Source of the DNA: DASRJX01 sp035649235
GTDB lineage: Bacteria; Acidobacteriota; Polarisedimenticolia; Gp22-AA2
Length of the DNA: 32,236 bases
NCBI GenBank assembly: GCA_035649235.1
Contig: DASRJX010000273.1
Location: forward strand, 1 to 32,236
Direction: 5' to 3'
A program made the translations under genes and the position numbers. Below the pieces are notes generated by a model, which was given only the letters and a program-made list of their open reading frames with translations, was not told the DNA's origin and searched no databases. Positions within the stretch are counted from its first letter, which is position 1. Every line of letters begins with the position of its first letter. This document shows positions 1 through 8,132 of the stretch, one piece after another.

Positions 1-2
1 TG

Positions 3-770
3 TGGGCTCCACGCGCCGGCGTCTTCGTGGTCTTGCTCTTGGCCGCGGCCACCCAGGCGCGGGCCTGGACCGACGCCACCCGCGTCCGCATGCTGCGGGA
101 TGCGCTCAAGGTCACGCCGCCCTCGCTCAACGCCATCCTCCAGCATTATTCCAAGGATCTGGAGCGCGGCATGCTCCTCCCCTCCCGACGTGAATCGGAG
201 GAGGTGCACTACCAGGCGGCCGACGGCAGCTCCGGGCTGGCGGCCGCCGCCGCGGCCGCCAAGGAGTCGGAGGCGAGGGGTTATCTTCTCAAGAAGCACG
301 GCCTGCGCCGCTTCGCCTTCGAGATGGGGGTCCTGGCGCACCTCGTGGCCGACGTGTGCTTTCCGCTCAACCTCTCCGAGGCGGACGCGCGCGAGCCGCT
401 CTACCGCGAGGCGTACCGCAGCTACGTCGAGCGCTCTCTCGCGAAGATCCCGTTCGTGCTGGACCGCGCCCCGGCTCCCCTGCTCGATCGCGGGGAGATC
501 GAGGCCCACCTGATGGAGACCGCCCGGAAGGCGGGCAAGAACTACGCCCTGATCGGTCCCGCGTTCAACGACGACGGCACGCCCCGGTCGCCCGCGGCGA
601 TCGACGAGCGCTCGGTGCCGTTCGGCGTGGCCTCCCTCGCGTACTCCGCGGCCGTCAACGACATCGCGCGGATCTGGATGCACCTCTGGCGGGCCGCCCA
701 GGGGGACATGAGCGGCACCCCGTACCAGCAGGCCCAGGAGACGCCGCCCCCGGCCGGGAGCTCGAACTGA
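3..770 (+). CDS. Exported protein with a partial zinc phospholipase C/S1 nuclease-like motif (5' end outside window)
   Basis: The reading frame is open from the left edge, so the N-terminus is probably cut off. A GTG at 27 is the only in-window start before the hydrophobic stretch, but it would leave a signal peptide with no basic n-region. The frame begins with Trp-Ala-Pro-Arg, then a hydrophobic run ending in ATQARA followed by Trp, a typical signal-peptidase I site. The mature part contains AHLVADVCFPLNL. This resembles the His-x3-Asp...Pro-Leu-His zinc motif of phospholipase C/S1-P1 nucleases, but the last His is Asn, and the N-terminal His of the zinc phospholipases is not seen. A relaxed or dead metal site is therefore possible. 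The tail is Pro/Gln-rich. The stop overlaps the purH start by one base, so the two genes are probably co-translated. Family assignment is tentative; that it is a real exported protein is fairly sure. Confidence 0.6.
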   Translation, partial: WAPRAGVFVVLLLAAATQARAWTDATRVRMLRDALKVTPPSLNAILQHYSKDLERGMLLPSRRESEEVHYQAADGSSGLAAAAAAAKESEARGYLLKKHGLRRFAFEMGVLAHLVADVCFPLNLSEADAREPLYREAYRSYVERSLAKIPFVLDRAPAPLLDRGEIEAHLMETARKAGKNYALIGPAFNDDGTPRSPAAIDERSVPFGVASLAYSAAVNDIARIWMHLWRAAQGDMSGTPYQQAQETPPPAGSSN

Positions 771-2380
771 TGTCCGAGGAGAAGCGGGCCCTGCTGAGCG
801 TGTTCGACAAGACCGGGATCGTCGATCTGGCGCAGCGGCTCCACGGACTCTCCTACACTCTCCTGTCCACCGGAGGCACCGCGGCGGCGTTGCGCGAGGC
901 CGGGCTCCCCGTGACCGACATCGCCCGGTTCACGGACCATCCCGAGATCCTGGGCGGGCGCGTGAAGACGCTGCACCCCAAAGTCCACGGAGGACTTCTC
1001 GGGGACCCCGGAAAGCCGGAGCACCGCGCCGACATGGAGCGCGCCGGTGTGGTGCCGATCCACCTCGCGGTCGTGAACCTCTATCCGTTCCAGAGCGTCG
1101 CGTCGCGCGCCGATGCGTCGCTCGACGAGCTGGTGGAGATGATCGACATCGGCGGGCCGGCGATGATCCGGTCGGCGGCGAAGAACCACGTCTGCGTCGG
1201 CGTGGTCGTCGACCCGGCGGACTACCGGACGATCGCGGAGGAGCTGGCCGCCTCCGGGACCCTCCGCGCCGGGACCCGGCGACGGCTTGCGGTCAAGGCG
1301 TTCAGCCACACGGCGGCCTACGACGCCGTCATCCGCGACACCCTGGCGCGGCGCTTCGCCGAGGTCGACGCCGGCGCCGCGGCGCCCGAGGCGCCGGGTG
1401 GTGCGGTGGCGGCAGGAACGGAGCGCGGCCTGTTCCCCGACGACCTCACGCTCTGCTTCCGGCGGCAGGCGCTCCTGCGCTACGGGGAGAACCCGCACCA
1501 GAAGGCCGCCCTCTACGAGGACGCGGGCGCTCCTCCTGGGACCGTGGCGACGGCGCGCCAGCTGCAGGGGAAGGAGCTGTCCTTCAACAACCTCCTCGAC
1601 CTCGACGCCGCCTGGCGCCTGGTGCGCGAGTTCGAGACGCCCGCGGCCGTCATCGTCAAGCACAACAATCCCTGTGGAGCCGCCATGGCGGCGACCGCGG
1701 CGGAGGCTTTCGCCCTGGCGCGCAAGACCGATCCGGTCTCGGCGTTCGGCGGCATCGTCGCTTTCAATCGCGGCCTCGACGCCGAGGCGGCCACGGCCGT
1801 GACCGGGCTGTTCCTCGAGTGCCTGATCGCCCCGGGCTACTCGGCGGCTGCCCGCGAGATCCTGGCGGCGAAGGGCGCCCTGAGGGTCCTCGAGATCGGG
1901 CCCGCCTCGCGACCGATCTCGGCCGACCTGGACCTGCGGCGCATCTCAGGCGGCCTGCTGGTGCAGGAGGCCGACGCCAAGGACACGGACCTCGCGCGTG
2001 CGCGCGTCGCAACCCGCCGCGCCCCCACGCAGGAGGAGTTGCACGCCCTCGACTTCGCCTGGCGCGTCGCCAAGCACGTCAAGTCGAACGCCATCGTCCT
2101 GGCGCGCGAAGAGCGCACACTCGGGATCGGGGCCGGTCAGATGAGCCGCGTCGACTCGGTCCGTCTGGCGGTCATGAAGGCGCAAGAGCCGACCGCCGGC
2201 GCCGCGCTGGCCTCCGACGCCTTCTTCCCGTTCCGGGACGGCCTCGACGAGGCCGCCCGGGCCGGAGTCGCGGCAGTCGTCCAGCCGGGGGGATCGGTGC
2301 GCGACGAGGAGATCATCGCCGCCGCGGACGAGCACGGCATGGCGATGCTGTTCACGGGCGTCCGCCACTTCCGCCACTAG
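770..2380 (+). CDS. purH: Bifunctional AICAR formyltransferase / IMP cyclohydrolase PurH
   Basis: PurH catalyses the last two steps of de novo purine synthesis in the cytosol: formylation of AICAR by 10-formyl-THF, then ring closure to IMP. The 536-residue protein is close to the usual length. The N-terminal MGS-like cyclohydrolase domain shows LLSTGGTAAAL, GGRVKTLHPKVHGG (about residues 62-75) and MIDIGGPAMIRSAAKNH (about 123-139). The transformylase domain shows RYGENPHQKAALY and the catalytic KHNNPCG motif (Lys297/His298). A short Ala/Gly-rich linker lies near residues 200-220. The ATG overlaps the upstream stop (TGATG), so translational coupling with the exported protein is likely although the two look functionally unrelated. 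The family call is secure. Confidence 0.97.
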   Translation: MSEEKRALLSVFDKTGIVDLAQRLHGLSYTLLSTGGTAAALREAGLPVTDIARFTDHPEILGGRVKTLHPKVHGGLLGDPGKPEHRADMERAGVVPIHLAVVNLYPFQSVASRADASLDELVEMIDIGGPAMIRSAAKNHVCVGVVVDPADYRTIAEELAASGTLRAGTRRRLAVKAFSHTAAYDAVIRDTLARRFAEVDAGAAAPEAPGGAVAAGTERGLFPDDLTLCFRRQALLRYGENPHQKAALYEDAGAPPGTVATARQLQGKELSFNNLLDLDAAWRLVREFETPAAVIVKHNNPCGAAMAATAAEAFALARKTDPVSAFGGIVAFNRGLDAEAATAVTGLFLECLIAPGYSAAAREILAAKGALRVLEIGPASRPISADLDLRRISGGLLVQEADAKDTDLARARVATRRAPTQEELHALDFAWRVAKHVKSNAIVLAREERTLGIGAGQMSRVDSVRLAVMKAQEPTAGAALASDAFFPFRDGLDEAARAGVAAVVQPGGSVRDEEIIAAADEHGMAMLFTGVRHFRH

Positions 2381-2410
2381 CGCGGACTTCCTGACCGGTT
2401 ATCGGCCCGC

Positions 2411-4696
2411 CTATCTCTGATCGAACGCCCGATACTTGAGGGAGTCGACGAAGGAGTAGAAGATCTTGTCCTTCGGCTTGGAGGCGTAGCGCTCCGCCAC
2501 TTCCTGGAGCTTCGCCGCGTCGGCATCGTCGGGATCGACCGACAGCGCCTCGGACAGCTTCTGCAGGGCGTTCGTGGCGTCGCCGTTCTTGAGCCCCATC
2601 ACGGCCCAGTTGAACCAGGCATTGCGGATCGCCCGATCGACGTCCCCCAGGCGTGGATCGCGCGGCAGGCGGTAGAGCTTCCAGAGGGCGCCCTGGTAGT
2701 CCTTGCCCTCGAAGGCGCCTCGGGCCTGCTCCACGTCCTGACGCACCTTGGTCTCCTCGTTGACGTGCACCTGGGATTGATCCAGGAGCTCCTTCGCCTG
2801 GAAGTTGACCGGGTCGAGGGCGATCACGGCGGCGAACTCGTCCCGCGCCTCGCGCCATTTCTGCGCGGCCACGAACCTGCGTCCCTCGCTCATGTGCTGG
2901 GCTACCTCGGCCCGCACTTCCTCGGGCGACTTGGGACGGGGTGGCGGCTCCGCCGGCGGGGCGGGCGGCGCGACCTCCCGCGGGGCCGGCGCCACCTCCT
3001 TCGGGGCGGCCTGCGCGACCTCCCCCCGCAGACTGGCGTCGTTGTTAATGGCACGGACCCTGACCGGCTCCCTCGACGTCGATCCAATCGGCGTCGGGAG
3101 CGGCCCGTGCTCCGGGCCCGCCTTCTCGCCCGACGAAGCCGAGGGCGGAGTCACCGCCGAGGGCACCTGTCCGGCCGCCGTGCCCGGCTGGAAGAAGAAC
3201 CACCAGGCTGTCGCACCGCCGGCCAGGAGCAGGACGCCCAACAGCCCGAAGTACACCGGGATGGCGCGGCGCGATCCGGTCTCCGGCGGCGGCGCTTCCT
3301 CCTGCTCACGCCTCGCCATCCGCCCGCGGGAGGTGGCGCGCCGTCCTTCCTCGCCACGTGCACGGACGGCGGGCGACGGCTCCGGCTTCTCCTCCGGTGC
3401 CGCGGTCTCCGCCGACGGTGAGCCGAGATCTCCTTCCAGAAGGCACGACAGGTCGGAATCGACATCCGTGGTGGGCGCGGCCGGCGCCCGGGCGGCGCTC
3501 CGGCCGAGAATGTCGTGCTGCCCCGACTGGAGGTTGAGGCTTTCGAGCTCCTGCTCCCAGCCGCCCGCCTGAGCGACCGGGGCGGAAGGCCTGGCGAGAG
3601 GAATGCTGGGCTGGTTCTCGGCTTCGGACGGCGCCCTTGGGGCGGGCTCTGGGGTATCGAGCCTCGTCAGCCAGGACTCCGCGTCGGGCTGCTCCTCTCC
3701 CGTCCGCGGCACCAGCCGTACGGACGGAGGCACCACGGTGTCGGCGTCGATGATCTCGACATCCTCCGCGCCCGCGTCCGCCTCCTTCGGGGCGGCCGTC
3801 TCGTTCCCTTCCAGCTCGGGTCCCTCGGACAGGTCGAGCTCCGGGGCGGGCTGCTCGGCCGCCGGCGGATCGGCCCGGGTCGTCTCCGAGCCTCCCAGAT
3901 CGAGATCGAAGTCGATCATCTCGGAGGAGAGCGGCTCGGCCAGCGTCTCCTCCGCGGCGGGCACGGCTCTCGCACCCGCGGGCGCGGCCTCGCTCTGCGG
4001 CTCCGGTTCGGGCTCCTGGCTCTCCGGCACCTGGATTTCGTCCAACACCTCGGAGAGATCCATCTTGAGGGTCATGCCGCCCATGTCCGGCTGCGCCGCG
4101 GCGGGAGCCTCGGCCAGCGGCTTCGTTCGGGCGCGGCGCCGCAGATCGGCGATCAGGGAGTGCGCCTCCGGATTCGCCCGGTCCAGGACGAACACCTTGC
4201 GGCATTCCGTCTCGGCCTCGTCGAGCCGGTCCTGCGACGCCAGCTCGCGCGCCAGGGTCAGGTGCTCTTCGATGAAGGGCGCCGACTCGAACGCCTGCTG
4301 CGCGTCCTCGACCAGCCGCTGCACCTCCTCGGAGTCGGGATCCATCGGCACGAGGCTGCGCGCGCCTTCCACCGCCTCGGAGTACCGGCGCTCGTCGAGC
4401 AGGCCGCGGACCCTCTGGATCCCCCGGTCGAGGCGGGCTTCGAGATCGACGCCTTCCTCGCCCTCCGGAGGGGCACCGTCGGCGGCGGCCGCGGGCTCCG
4501 GCTGCGGCTCGGCCTCATCGCCCGCCTCGCAGCCCGCCAGGAGGGTCGCCATCTGGATCCCCTCGCGCGCCTTCTGGCTGCCGGGATCGACCTTGAGCGC
4601 CTCCTTCCAGGCCTCGATGGCGCTGCGGTATTCGCCGTTGTTGTAGAGGCCGCTCGCCTTGCCGAGTAGTTCTTGTAGGAGTTCGTCGTCGATCAC
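2411..4696 (-). CDS. Large TPR protein with a central transmembrane segment
   Basis: About 761 residues from GTG 4696. The N-terminus holds a TPR unit (LYNNGEYRSAIEAWKEALKV) and further helical repeats to about residue 190. A long acidic, Pro/Ala/Glu-rich low-complexity region follows. A basic patch leads into one transmembrane helix (about 479-503, ending AWWFFF). A Pro-rich linker then precedes a C-terminal TPR domain (KWREARDEFAAVIALDP and ALQKLSEALSVDPDDADA). With one helix, the two TPR domains should lie on opposite sides of the membrane, suggesting a scaffold; partners are unknown. An in-frame TTG at 4750 extends the frame, but the promoter at 4737-4764 would start transcription near 4730, downstream of that TTG, so GTG 4696 is preferred. 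Its own Shine-Dalgarno sequence is weak. The adjacent gene encodes a second TPR protein. Confidence 0.85.
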   Translation of the reverse strand: MIDDELLQELLGKASGLYNNGEYRSAIEAWKEALKVDPGSQKAREGIQMATLLAGCEAGDEAEPQPEPAAAADGAPPEGEEGVDLEARLDRGIQRVRGLLDERRYSEAVEGARSLVPMDPDSEEVQRLVEDAQQAFESAPFIEEHLTLARELASQDRLDEAETECRKVFVLDRANPEAHSLIADLRRRARTKPLAEAPAAAQPDMGGMTLKMDLSEVLDEIQVPESQEPEPEPQSEAAPAGARAVPAAEETLAEPLSSEMIDFDLDLGGSETTRADPPAAEQPAPELDLSEGPELEGNETAAPKEADAGAEDVEIIDADTVVPPSVRLVPRTGEEQPDAESWLTRLDTPEPAPRAPSEAENQPSIPLARPSAPVAQAGGWEQELESLNLQSGQHDILGRSAARAPAAPTTDVDSDLSCLLEGDLGSPSAETAAPEEKPEPSPAVRARGEEGRRATSRGRMARREQEEAPPPETGSRRAIPVYFGLLGVLLLAGGATAWWFFFQPGTAAGQVPSAVTPPSASSGEKAGPEHGPLPTPIGSTSREPVRVRAINNDASLRGEVAQAAPKEVAPAPREVAPPAPPAEPPPRPKSPEEVRAEVAQHMSEGRRFVAAQKWREARDEFAAVIALDPVNFQAKELLDQSQVHVNEETKVRQDVEQARGAFEGKDYQGALWKLYRLPRDPRLGDVDRAIRNAWFNWAVMGLKNGDATNALQKLSEALSVDPDDADAAKLQEVAERYASKPKDKIFYSFVDSLKYRAFDQR

Positions 4697-4736
4697 AAGA
4701 CCGCCCCGCGGGCGACACCCCGGGTCACCGTGTCTC

Positions 4737-4764
4737 AATGTAGGTTCCAACCGACGGAAGTCAA
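4737..4764 (-). promoter_or_regulatory. Sigma70-like promoter for the large TPR gene
   Basis: On the minus strand, TTGACT (4759-4764) is followed by a 16-bp spacer and TACATT (4737-4742). A start near 4730 gives a leader of about 34 nt before GTG 4696. The match is good for such GC-rich DNA but is read by eye only. Confidence 0.5.
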
Positions 4765-4810
4765 ACGATTGGAAGGGACTTGGAGCGAAGGCGGACGGAA
4801 ATGGAGGGTC

Positions 4811-5449
4811 TTACTTGCCGGGTCGGGCCGCCTTCCGGACGGCCTCCTTGAGCGCCGGCAGGTCGCGGTAGCCGGGGTTCAGCTCCTCGACGCGAGCGAA
4901 CGCGGCGGCGGCCGTCTCGGCGTCGTTGCGGTCGAAGAGCGACACGACCCCCACGTTGAGCCATGTCTGCCAGTGCCTGGGGTCGATCTCCAGGGACTTG
5001 CGGAACTCGGCCAACGCCTCGTCGACGTGGCCGGACTCGCGCAGGCAGATCCCCATGTCGGTGCGCGGATTGACGTCGTCGGGCCGCAGCGCCAGGATCC
5101 GGCGGTAGTACGCGATCGCGTCGTCGAACTTGCCGGCGTCCTGGTAGAGGTTGGCGAGCCGCAGCATCGCGTCGGTGTCCTGCGGGTTCTTCTCGATGGC
5201 GGCCTTCAGAGCGCCGACCTCCTGGAAGACCCGTTCCATCATCGCCTGACCCCCGCCGCCCGCATCGGCGGGGGCGCCGGGCGGGGCTCCTCCCGTGGGC
5301 GGCGCGGCCATGCCGAGGTTCCCGGCCGCCGGAACGGGATCCGCTTCATGCTTGACGCGCGGCTCGTGCAGACCGTAGGCGACGATGTAGCCGAGGAGGA
5401 ATCCGAACAGGATGCCCGACACGAGGAAGCGGACGTGGTCACGGTTCAT
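4811..5449 (-). CDS. Membrane-anchored TPR protein
   Basis: 212 residues. The N-terminus is basic-then-hydrophobic (about residues 7-27, FLVSGILFGFLLGYIVAYGL), an uncleaved signal anchor that should place the rest outside the cytoplasm. A Gly/Pro/Ala-rich linker with a run of glycines follows. The C-terminal half is made of three to four TPR units (MLRLANLYQDAGKFDDAIAY; NPRTDMGICLRESGHVDEAL; WQTWLNVGVVSLFDRNDAET). The layout resembles CcmH/NrfG-like TPR proteins, but no haem-maturation genes are nearby, so no specific role is proposed. It lies 114 bp upstream of the larger TPR gene on the same strand; that gene also has its own promoter. Confidence 0.88.
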   Translation of the reverse strand: MNRDHVRFLVSGILFGFLLGYIVAYGLHEPRVKHEADPVPAAGNLGMAAPPTGGAPPGAPADAGGGGQAMMERVFQEVGALKAAIEKNPQDTDAMLRLANLYQDAGKFDDAIAYYRRILALRPDDVNPRTDMGICLRESGHVDEALAEFRKSLEIDPRHWQTWLNVGVVSLFDRNDAETAAAAFARVEELNPGYRDLPALKEAVRKAARPGK

Positions 5450-5474
5450 GCAGCGCCATCCCTCAGGGGAGCGC

Positions 5475-5495
5475 GGACGCTAGCACAGCGTCCGG
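5475..5495. repeat. Inverted repeat between the divergent TPR and ABC permease genes
   Basis: CGGACGCT and AGCGTCCG form a perfect 8-bp inverted repeat around a 5-nt centre. It sits about 25 bp upstream of the TPR start and 58 bp upstream of the permease start. It could be an operator or a short hairpin. No run of T follows on either strand, so a terminator is unlikely. Confidence 0.35.
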
Positions 5496-5539
5496 AGCGA
5501 ATCAAGCCGCGGACGCGGGGTTGGGCCTGCGTCCTATGC

Positions 5540-5545
5540 TAGTAT
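5540..5545 (+). promoter_or_regulatory. -10-like element directly before the ABC permease start
   Basis: TAGTAT, within GCTAGTAT, ends 7 nt before the GTG at 5553. No Shine-Dalgarno sequence lies in between, so transcription would begin at or next to the start codon. No convincing -35 box is seen at 16-18 bp. Confidence 0.4.
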
Positions 5546-5552
5546 CCGCCGC

Positions 5553-6470
5553 GTGACGCCGGAGGTCCCGCGCACCCCGCCGCGTCAGGCGCGCACCCGC
5601 CGCGACCTGCCGCTGTTCTGCGGCGCGCTCATCGTGGCGCTCCTCCTGGCCTGTGCCGTGGCGGCTCCCGCGGTGACGCAGGTCCTCGGCTTCGGTCCCT
5701 ATGAGCAAGTGGCGCCGCGCGACGTCACGCCCCCCACGCCTCCCGATCGCGACCACCTCTTCGGCACCGACTCGATGGGTCGCGACCAGCTCTCCCGCCT
5801 CCTGCACGGCGCGCGCATCTCGCTGTTCGTCGCCGTGGCGGCCGAGCTGGTGGCGCTCTTGCTCGGCACGACCGTCGGGGCGATCGCCGGCTGGATGGGA
5901 GGGTGGGCCGATGCGATCCTCATGCGGGTGGTCGATCTGCTCCTCGCTCTCCCCGCCCCGCTCCTGGCCCTGGCGATCATCGCGGCGGTGCCGGAGCCGG
6001 AGACCGCGCCCATTCTCAGGAACTTCCCGGAGCCGTCTCTCGCCATCGTGCTGGTCGTCCTGGGGGCCCTCGGCTGGGCCGGGATCGCCCGCCTGGTCCG
6101 CGCCGAGATGCTCCGCTTGCGGGAGGAGGAGTACGCCCGCGCCGCCCGCGCCGCAGGCGCCTCGGGCGCCCGGATCGTCCTCCGTCACCTCCTGCCCAAC
6201 GCGCTCGGACCGATCCTGGTCGTCGCCACGCTCGGCACCGGCGGCAACATCCTCATGGAAGCCTGGCTGTCGTTCCTCGGGGTCGGCGCGCGACCGCCCC
6301 TGCCCTCCTGGGGCACGATGGTGGCCGAGGGCCAGGCTTACATCCTGACGCGTCCCTGGGTCTGCCTCGCTCCCGGGCTGGCGATCCTGATCGCCGTTCT
6401 CGGCTTCAACCTGATGGGAGACGGGGTCCGGGATCGGATCGATCCGCGGCGCCGGAGTGTCGCGGCATGA
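5553..6470 (+). CDS. ABC transporter permease, peptide/nickel type (DppC-like)
   Basis: 305 residues, about six transmembrane helices, with the DppC/OppC N-terminal arrangement: one helix, then a periplasmic loop containing HLFGTDSMGRDQLSRLLHGA, the signature of the family. The EAA loop that contacts the ATPase is EYARAARAAGASGARIVLRH. The segment AWLSFLGVGARPPLPSWGTM is also typical. The start is GTG; a -10-like hexamer ends 7 nt upstream. The stop overlaps the following binding-protein ATG (ATGA), so the genes are one operon. The protein would form a heterodimer with the permease at 8133-9113. Substrate is undetermined: the family includes dipeptide, oligopeptide and nickel importers. Confidence 0.93.
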   Translation: MTPEVPRTPPRQARTRRDLPLFCGALIVALLLACAVAAPAVTQVLGFGPYEQVAPRDVTPPTPPDRDHLFGTDSMGRDQLSRLLHGARISLFVAVAAELVALLLGTTVGAIAGWMGGWADAILMRVVDLLLALPAPLLALAIIAAVPEPETAPILRNFPEPSLAIVLVVLGALGWAGIARLVRAEMLRLREEEYARAARAAGASGARIVLRHLLPNALGPILVVATLGTGGNILMEAWLSFLGVGARPPLPSWGTMVAEGQAYILTRPWVCLAPGLAILIAVLGFNLMGDGVRDRIDPRRRSVAA

Positions 6471-8101
6471 GACTGGTCCCGCGCAGCGCCCGGGCCGCGC
6501 TCGTCGTCGCGTGCGCGCTGGCTGCGATCTCTCCGCTGTACGTGGGATGCCGCGCGACCCAGGCGCCCGAGAGCCGCGCGGAGCAGGTCTATCGCTTCCG
6601 CCTGCGCGAGGACCCTCCGACGCTCGACCCGGCCCAGGTGACGGACAACCTCTCCGAGGCGGTCCTGGTGAACCTGTTCCGAGGGCTGGTCTCCATGGAT
6701 CCGGCAACCCTCGCGGTGGTGCCGGCGGTGGCGGAGTCGTGGACGGTCTCCCCCGACGGGCTGACGTACACGTTCCGCCTCCGCGACGACGTCGTCTTCC
6801 ATAACGGCCGCCGGGTCATCGCCGAGGACGTCGCCTGGTCATTCGAAAGGCTGCTCCGCCCGGCCACCAAGTCTCCGCGCCGCTGGCTGCTCGAGCCGCT
6901 CGACGGGGCGGCCGATTTCACGGCGGGGCGATCGGAGCGCCTCTCCGGCCTTTCGGTCGGAGACGAGCGGACCATCAGCCTCCGGCTGGCCAAGCCGTTC
7001 GCCCCGTTCCTCGGGATGCTGACGATGCCGGCGGCGGCGATCGTGCCGCGCGAGGTGTACGACGATCCGGCGCGCGCCTACCTGCGCGCCCCGGTCGGCT
7101 GCGGGCCGTTCCGCCTGGCGCGCTGGGAACAGTCGAACGTCATCGAGCTCCAGGCCTTCGATCGCTTCTATGAAGGCCGGCCGAAGCTCGATCGGGTGCT
7201 GGTCCGGATCATCGAGAACCGGCAGACGGCCCTCGAGGAGTACCGCGCCGGCGGCCTCGACAGCCTGGACGAGGTCCCGAGGGAGATGACGCCCGACATT
7301 CGGGACGACGTGCGCCGCTACCCCTTCATGGGCGTCGGATACCTCGGCTTCAACCTCGATCGGCCTCCGTTCAAAGGCAACGCCGACCTGCGCAAGGCGA
7401 TCAACTTCGCGGTCGACAAGGAGTATCTCTGGAACGTGCTCCTGCCCGGAGGGAACAGTCCGGCGCGCGGCATCATCCCTCCGGGGATCCCCGGTTACGA
7501 CCCCTCCCTGCCCGGCTATCCTCACGACGAGGCGAAGGCGCGCGCCCTCCTGGCGAAGGCCGGCTATCCGTCCGGGAAGGGACTCAAGCCCATCAGCCTC
7601 TGGGTCAACACCAGCGACGACAACCGGGTGATCGCCCAGCAGGTGCAGGCCGACCTCGGCAAGATCGGCGTCCCGGTGACCATCCGGGAAGTAGACTGGG
7701 GGGCGTATCTCAAGGCGGTCGAAGGGACGCCCGAAGAGTCCGGCGAGGCCCAGATGTTCCGGTTCGGGTGGTATCTGGACTACCCGGACGCCGACGCCGT
7801 GCTGCGGCTGACTCTGCACTCCAGGAACATCGGACCGCTGGGGAACTACTTCCGCTACCGCAACGCCGCCTTCGACCGCCTGGTGGACGAGGCGCTGGCG
7901 CTCACCGACCCCGGCGCCCGCGCGGAGCGCTACCGCGAGGCCGAGAGGATCGCGGTGATGGACGACGCGGTCTGGCTGTTCCTCAACTATTTCGAGTCCG
8001 CGACGCTCTTCAAGAGCCACGTCAAGGGCGTCGTGCTCACCCCCCTCGGCGAGTTCCGCATCCCGCTCGAGCGCTTGTGGATCGAGAAGGCGGGCGGCTG
8101 A
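6467..8101 (+). CDS. ABC transporter substrate-binding protein (SBP_bac_5 family)
   Basis: 544 residues, close to the family length. It begins with a signal peptide and Cys after a hydrophobic stretch (SPLYVGC). This is a possible but imperfect lipobox, since Tyr replaces the usual Leu at -3. Family 5 solute-binding protein features follow: DPPTLDPAQVTDNLSEAVLV, LFRGLVSMDP, VAESWTVSPDGLTYTFRLRD, and VVFHNGRRVIAEDVAWSFER. Later come RKAINFAVDKEYLWNVLLPG and the cluster-5 loop GWYLDYPDAD. It should capture peptide-like ligands in the periplasm and deliver them to the flanking permeases. It lies between the two permease genes, unlike the usual A-B-C-D-F order. The start is fixed by the ATGA overlap at 6467-6470. 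Confidence 0.94.
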   Translation: MRLVPRSARAALVVACALAAISPLYVGCRATQAPESRAEQVYRFRLREDPPTLDPAQVTDNLSEAVLVNLFRGLVSMDPATLAVVPAVAESWTVSPDGLTYTFRLRDDVVFHNGRRVIAEDVAWSFERLLRPATKSPRRWLLEPLDGAADFTAGRSERLSGLSVGDERTISLRLAKPFAPFLGMLTMPAAAIVPREVYDDPARAYLRAPVGCGPFRLARWEQSNVIELQAFDRFYEGRPKLDRVLVRIIENRQTALEEYRAGGLDSLDEVPREMTPDIRDDVRRYPFMGVGYLGFNLDRPPFKGNADLRKAINFAVDKEYLWNVLLPGGNSPARGIIPPGIPGYDPSLPGYPHDEAKARALLAKAGYPSGKGLKPISLWVNTSDDNRVIAQQVQADLGKIGVPVTIREVDWGAYLKAVEGTPEESGEAQMFRFGWYLDYPDADAVLRLTLHSRNIGPLGNYFRYRNAAFDRLVDEALALTDPGARAERYREAERIAVMDDAVWLFLNYFESATLFKSHVKGVVLTPLGEFRIPLERLWIEKAGG

Positions 8102-8132
8102 TCGCGCGGACCCCCCGGACGGCGCCTCGAAG

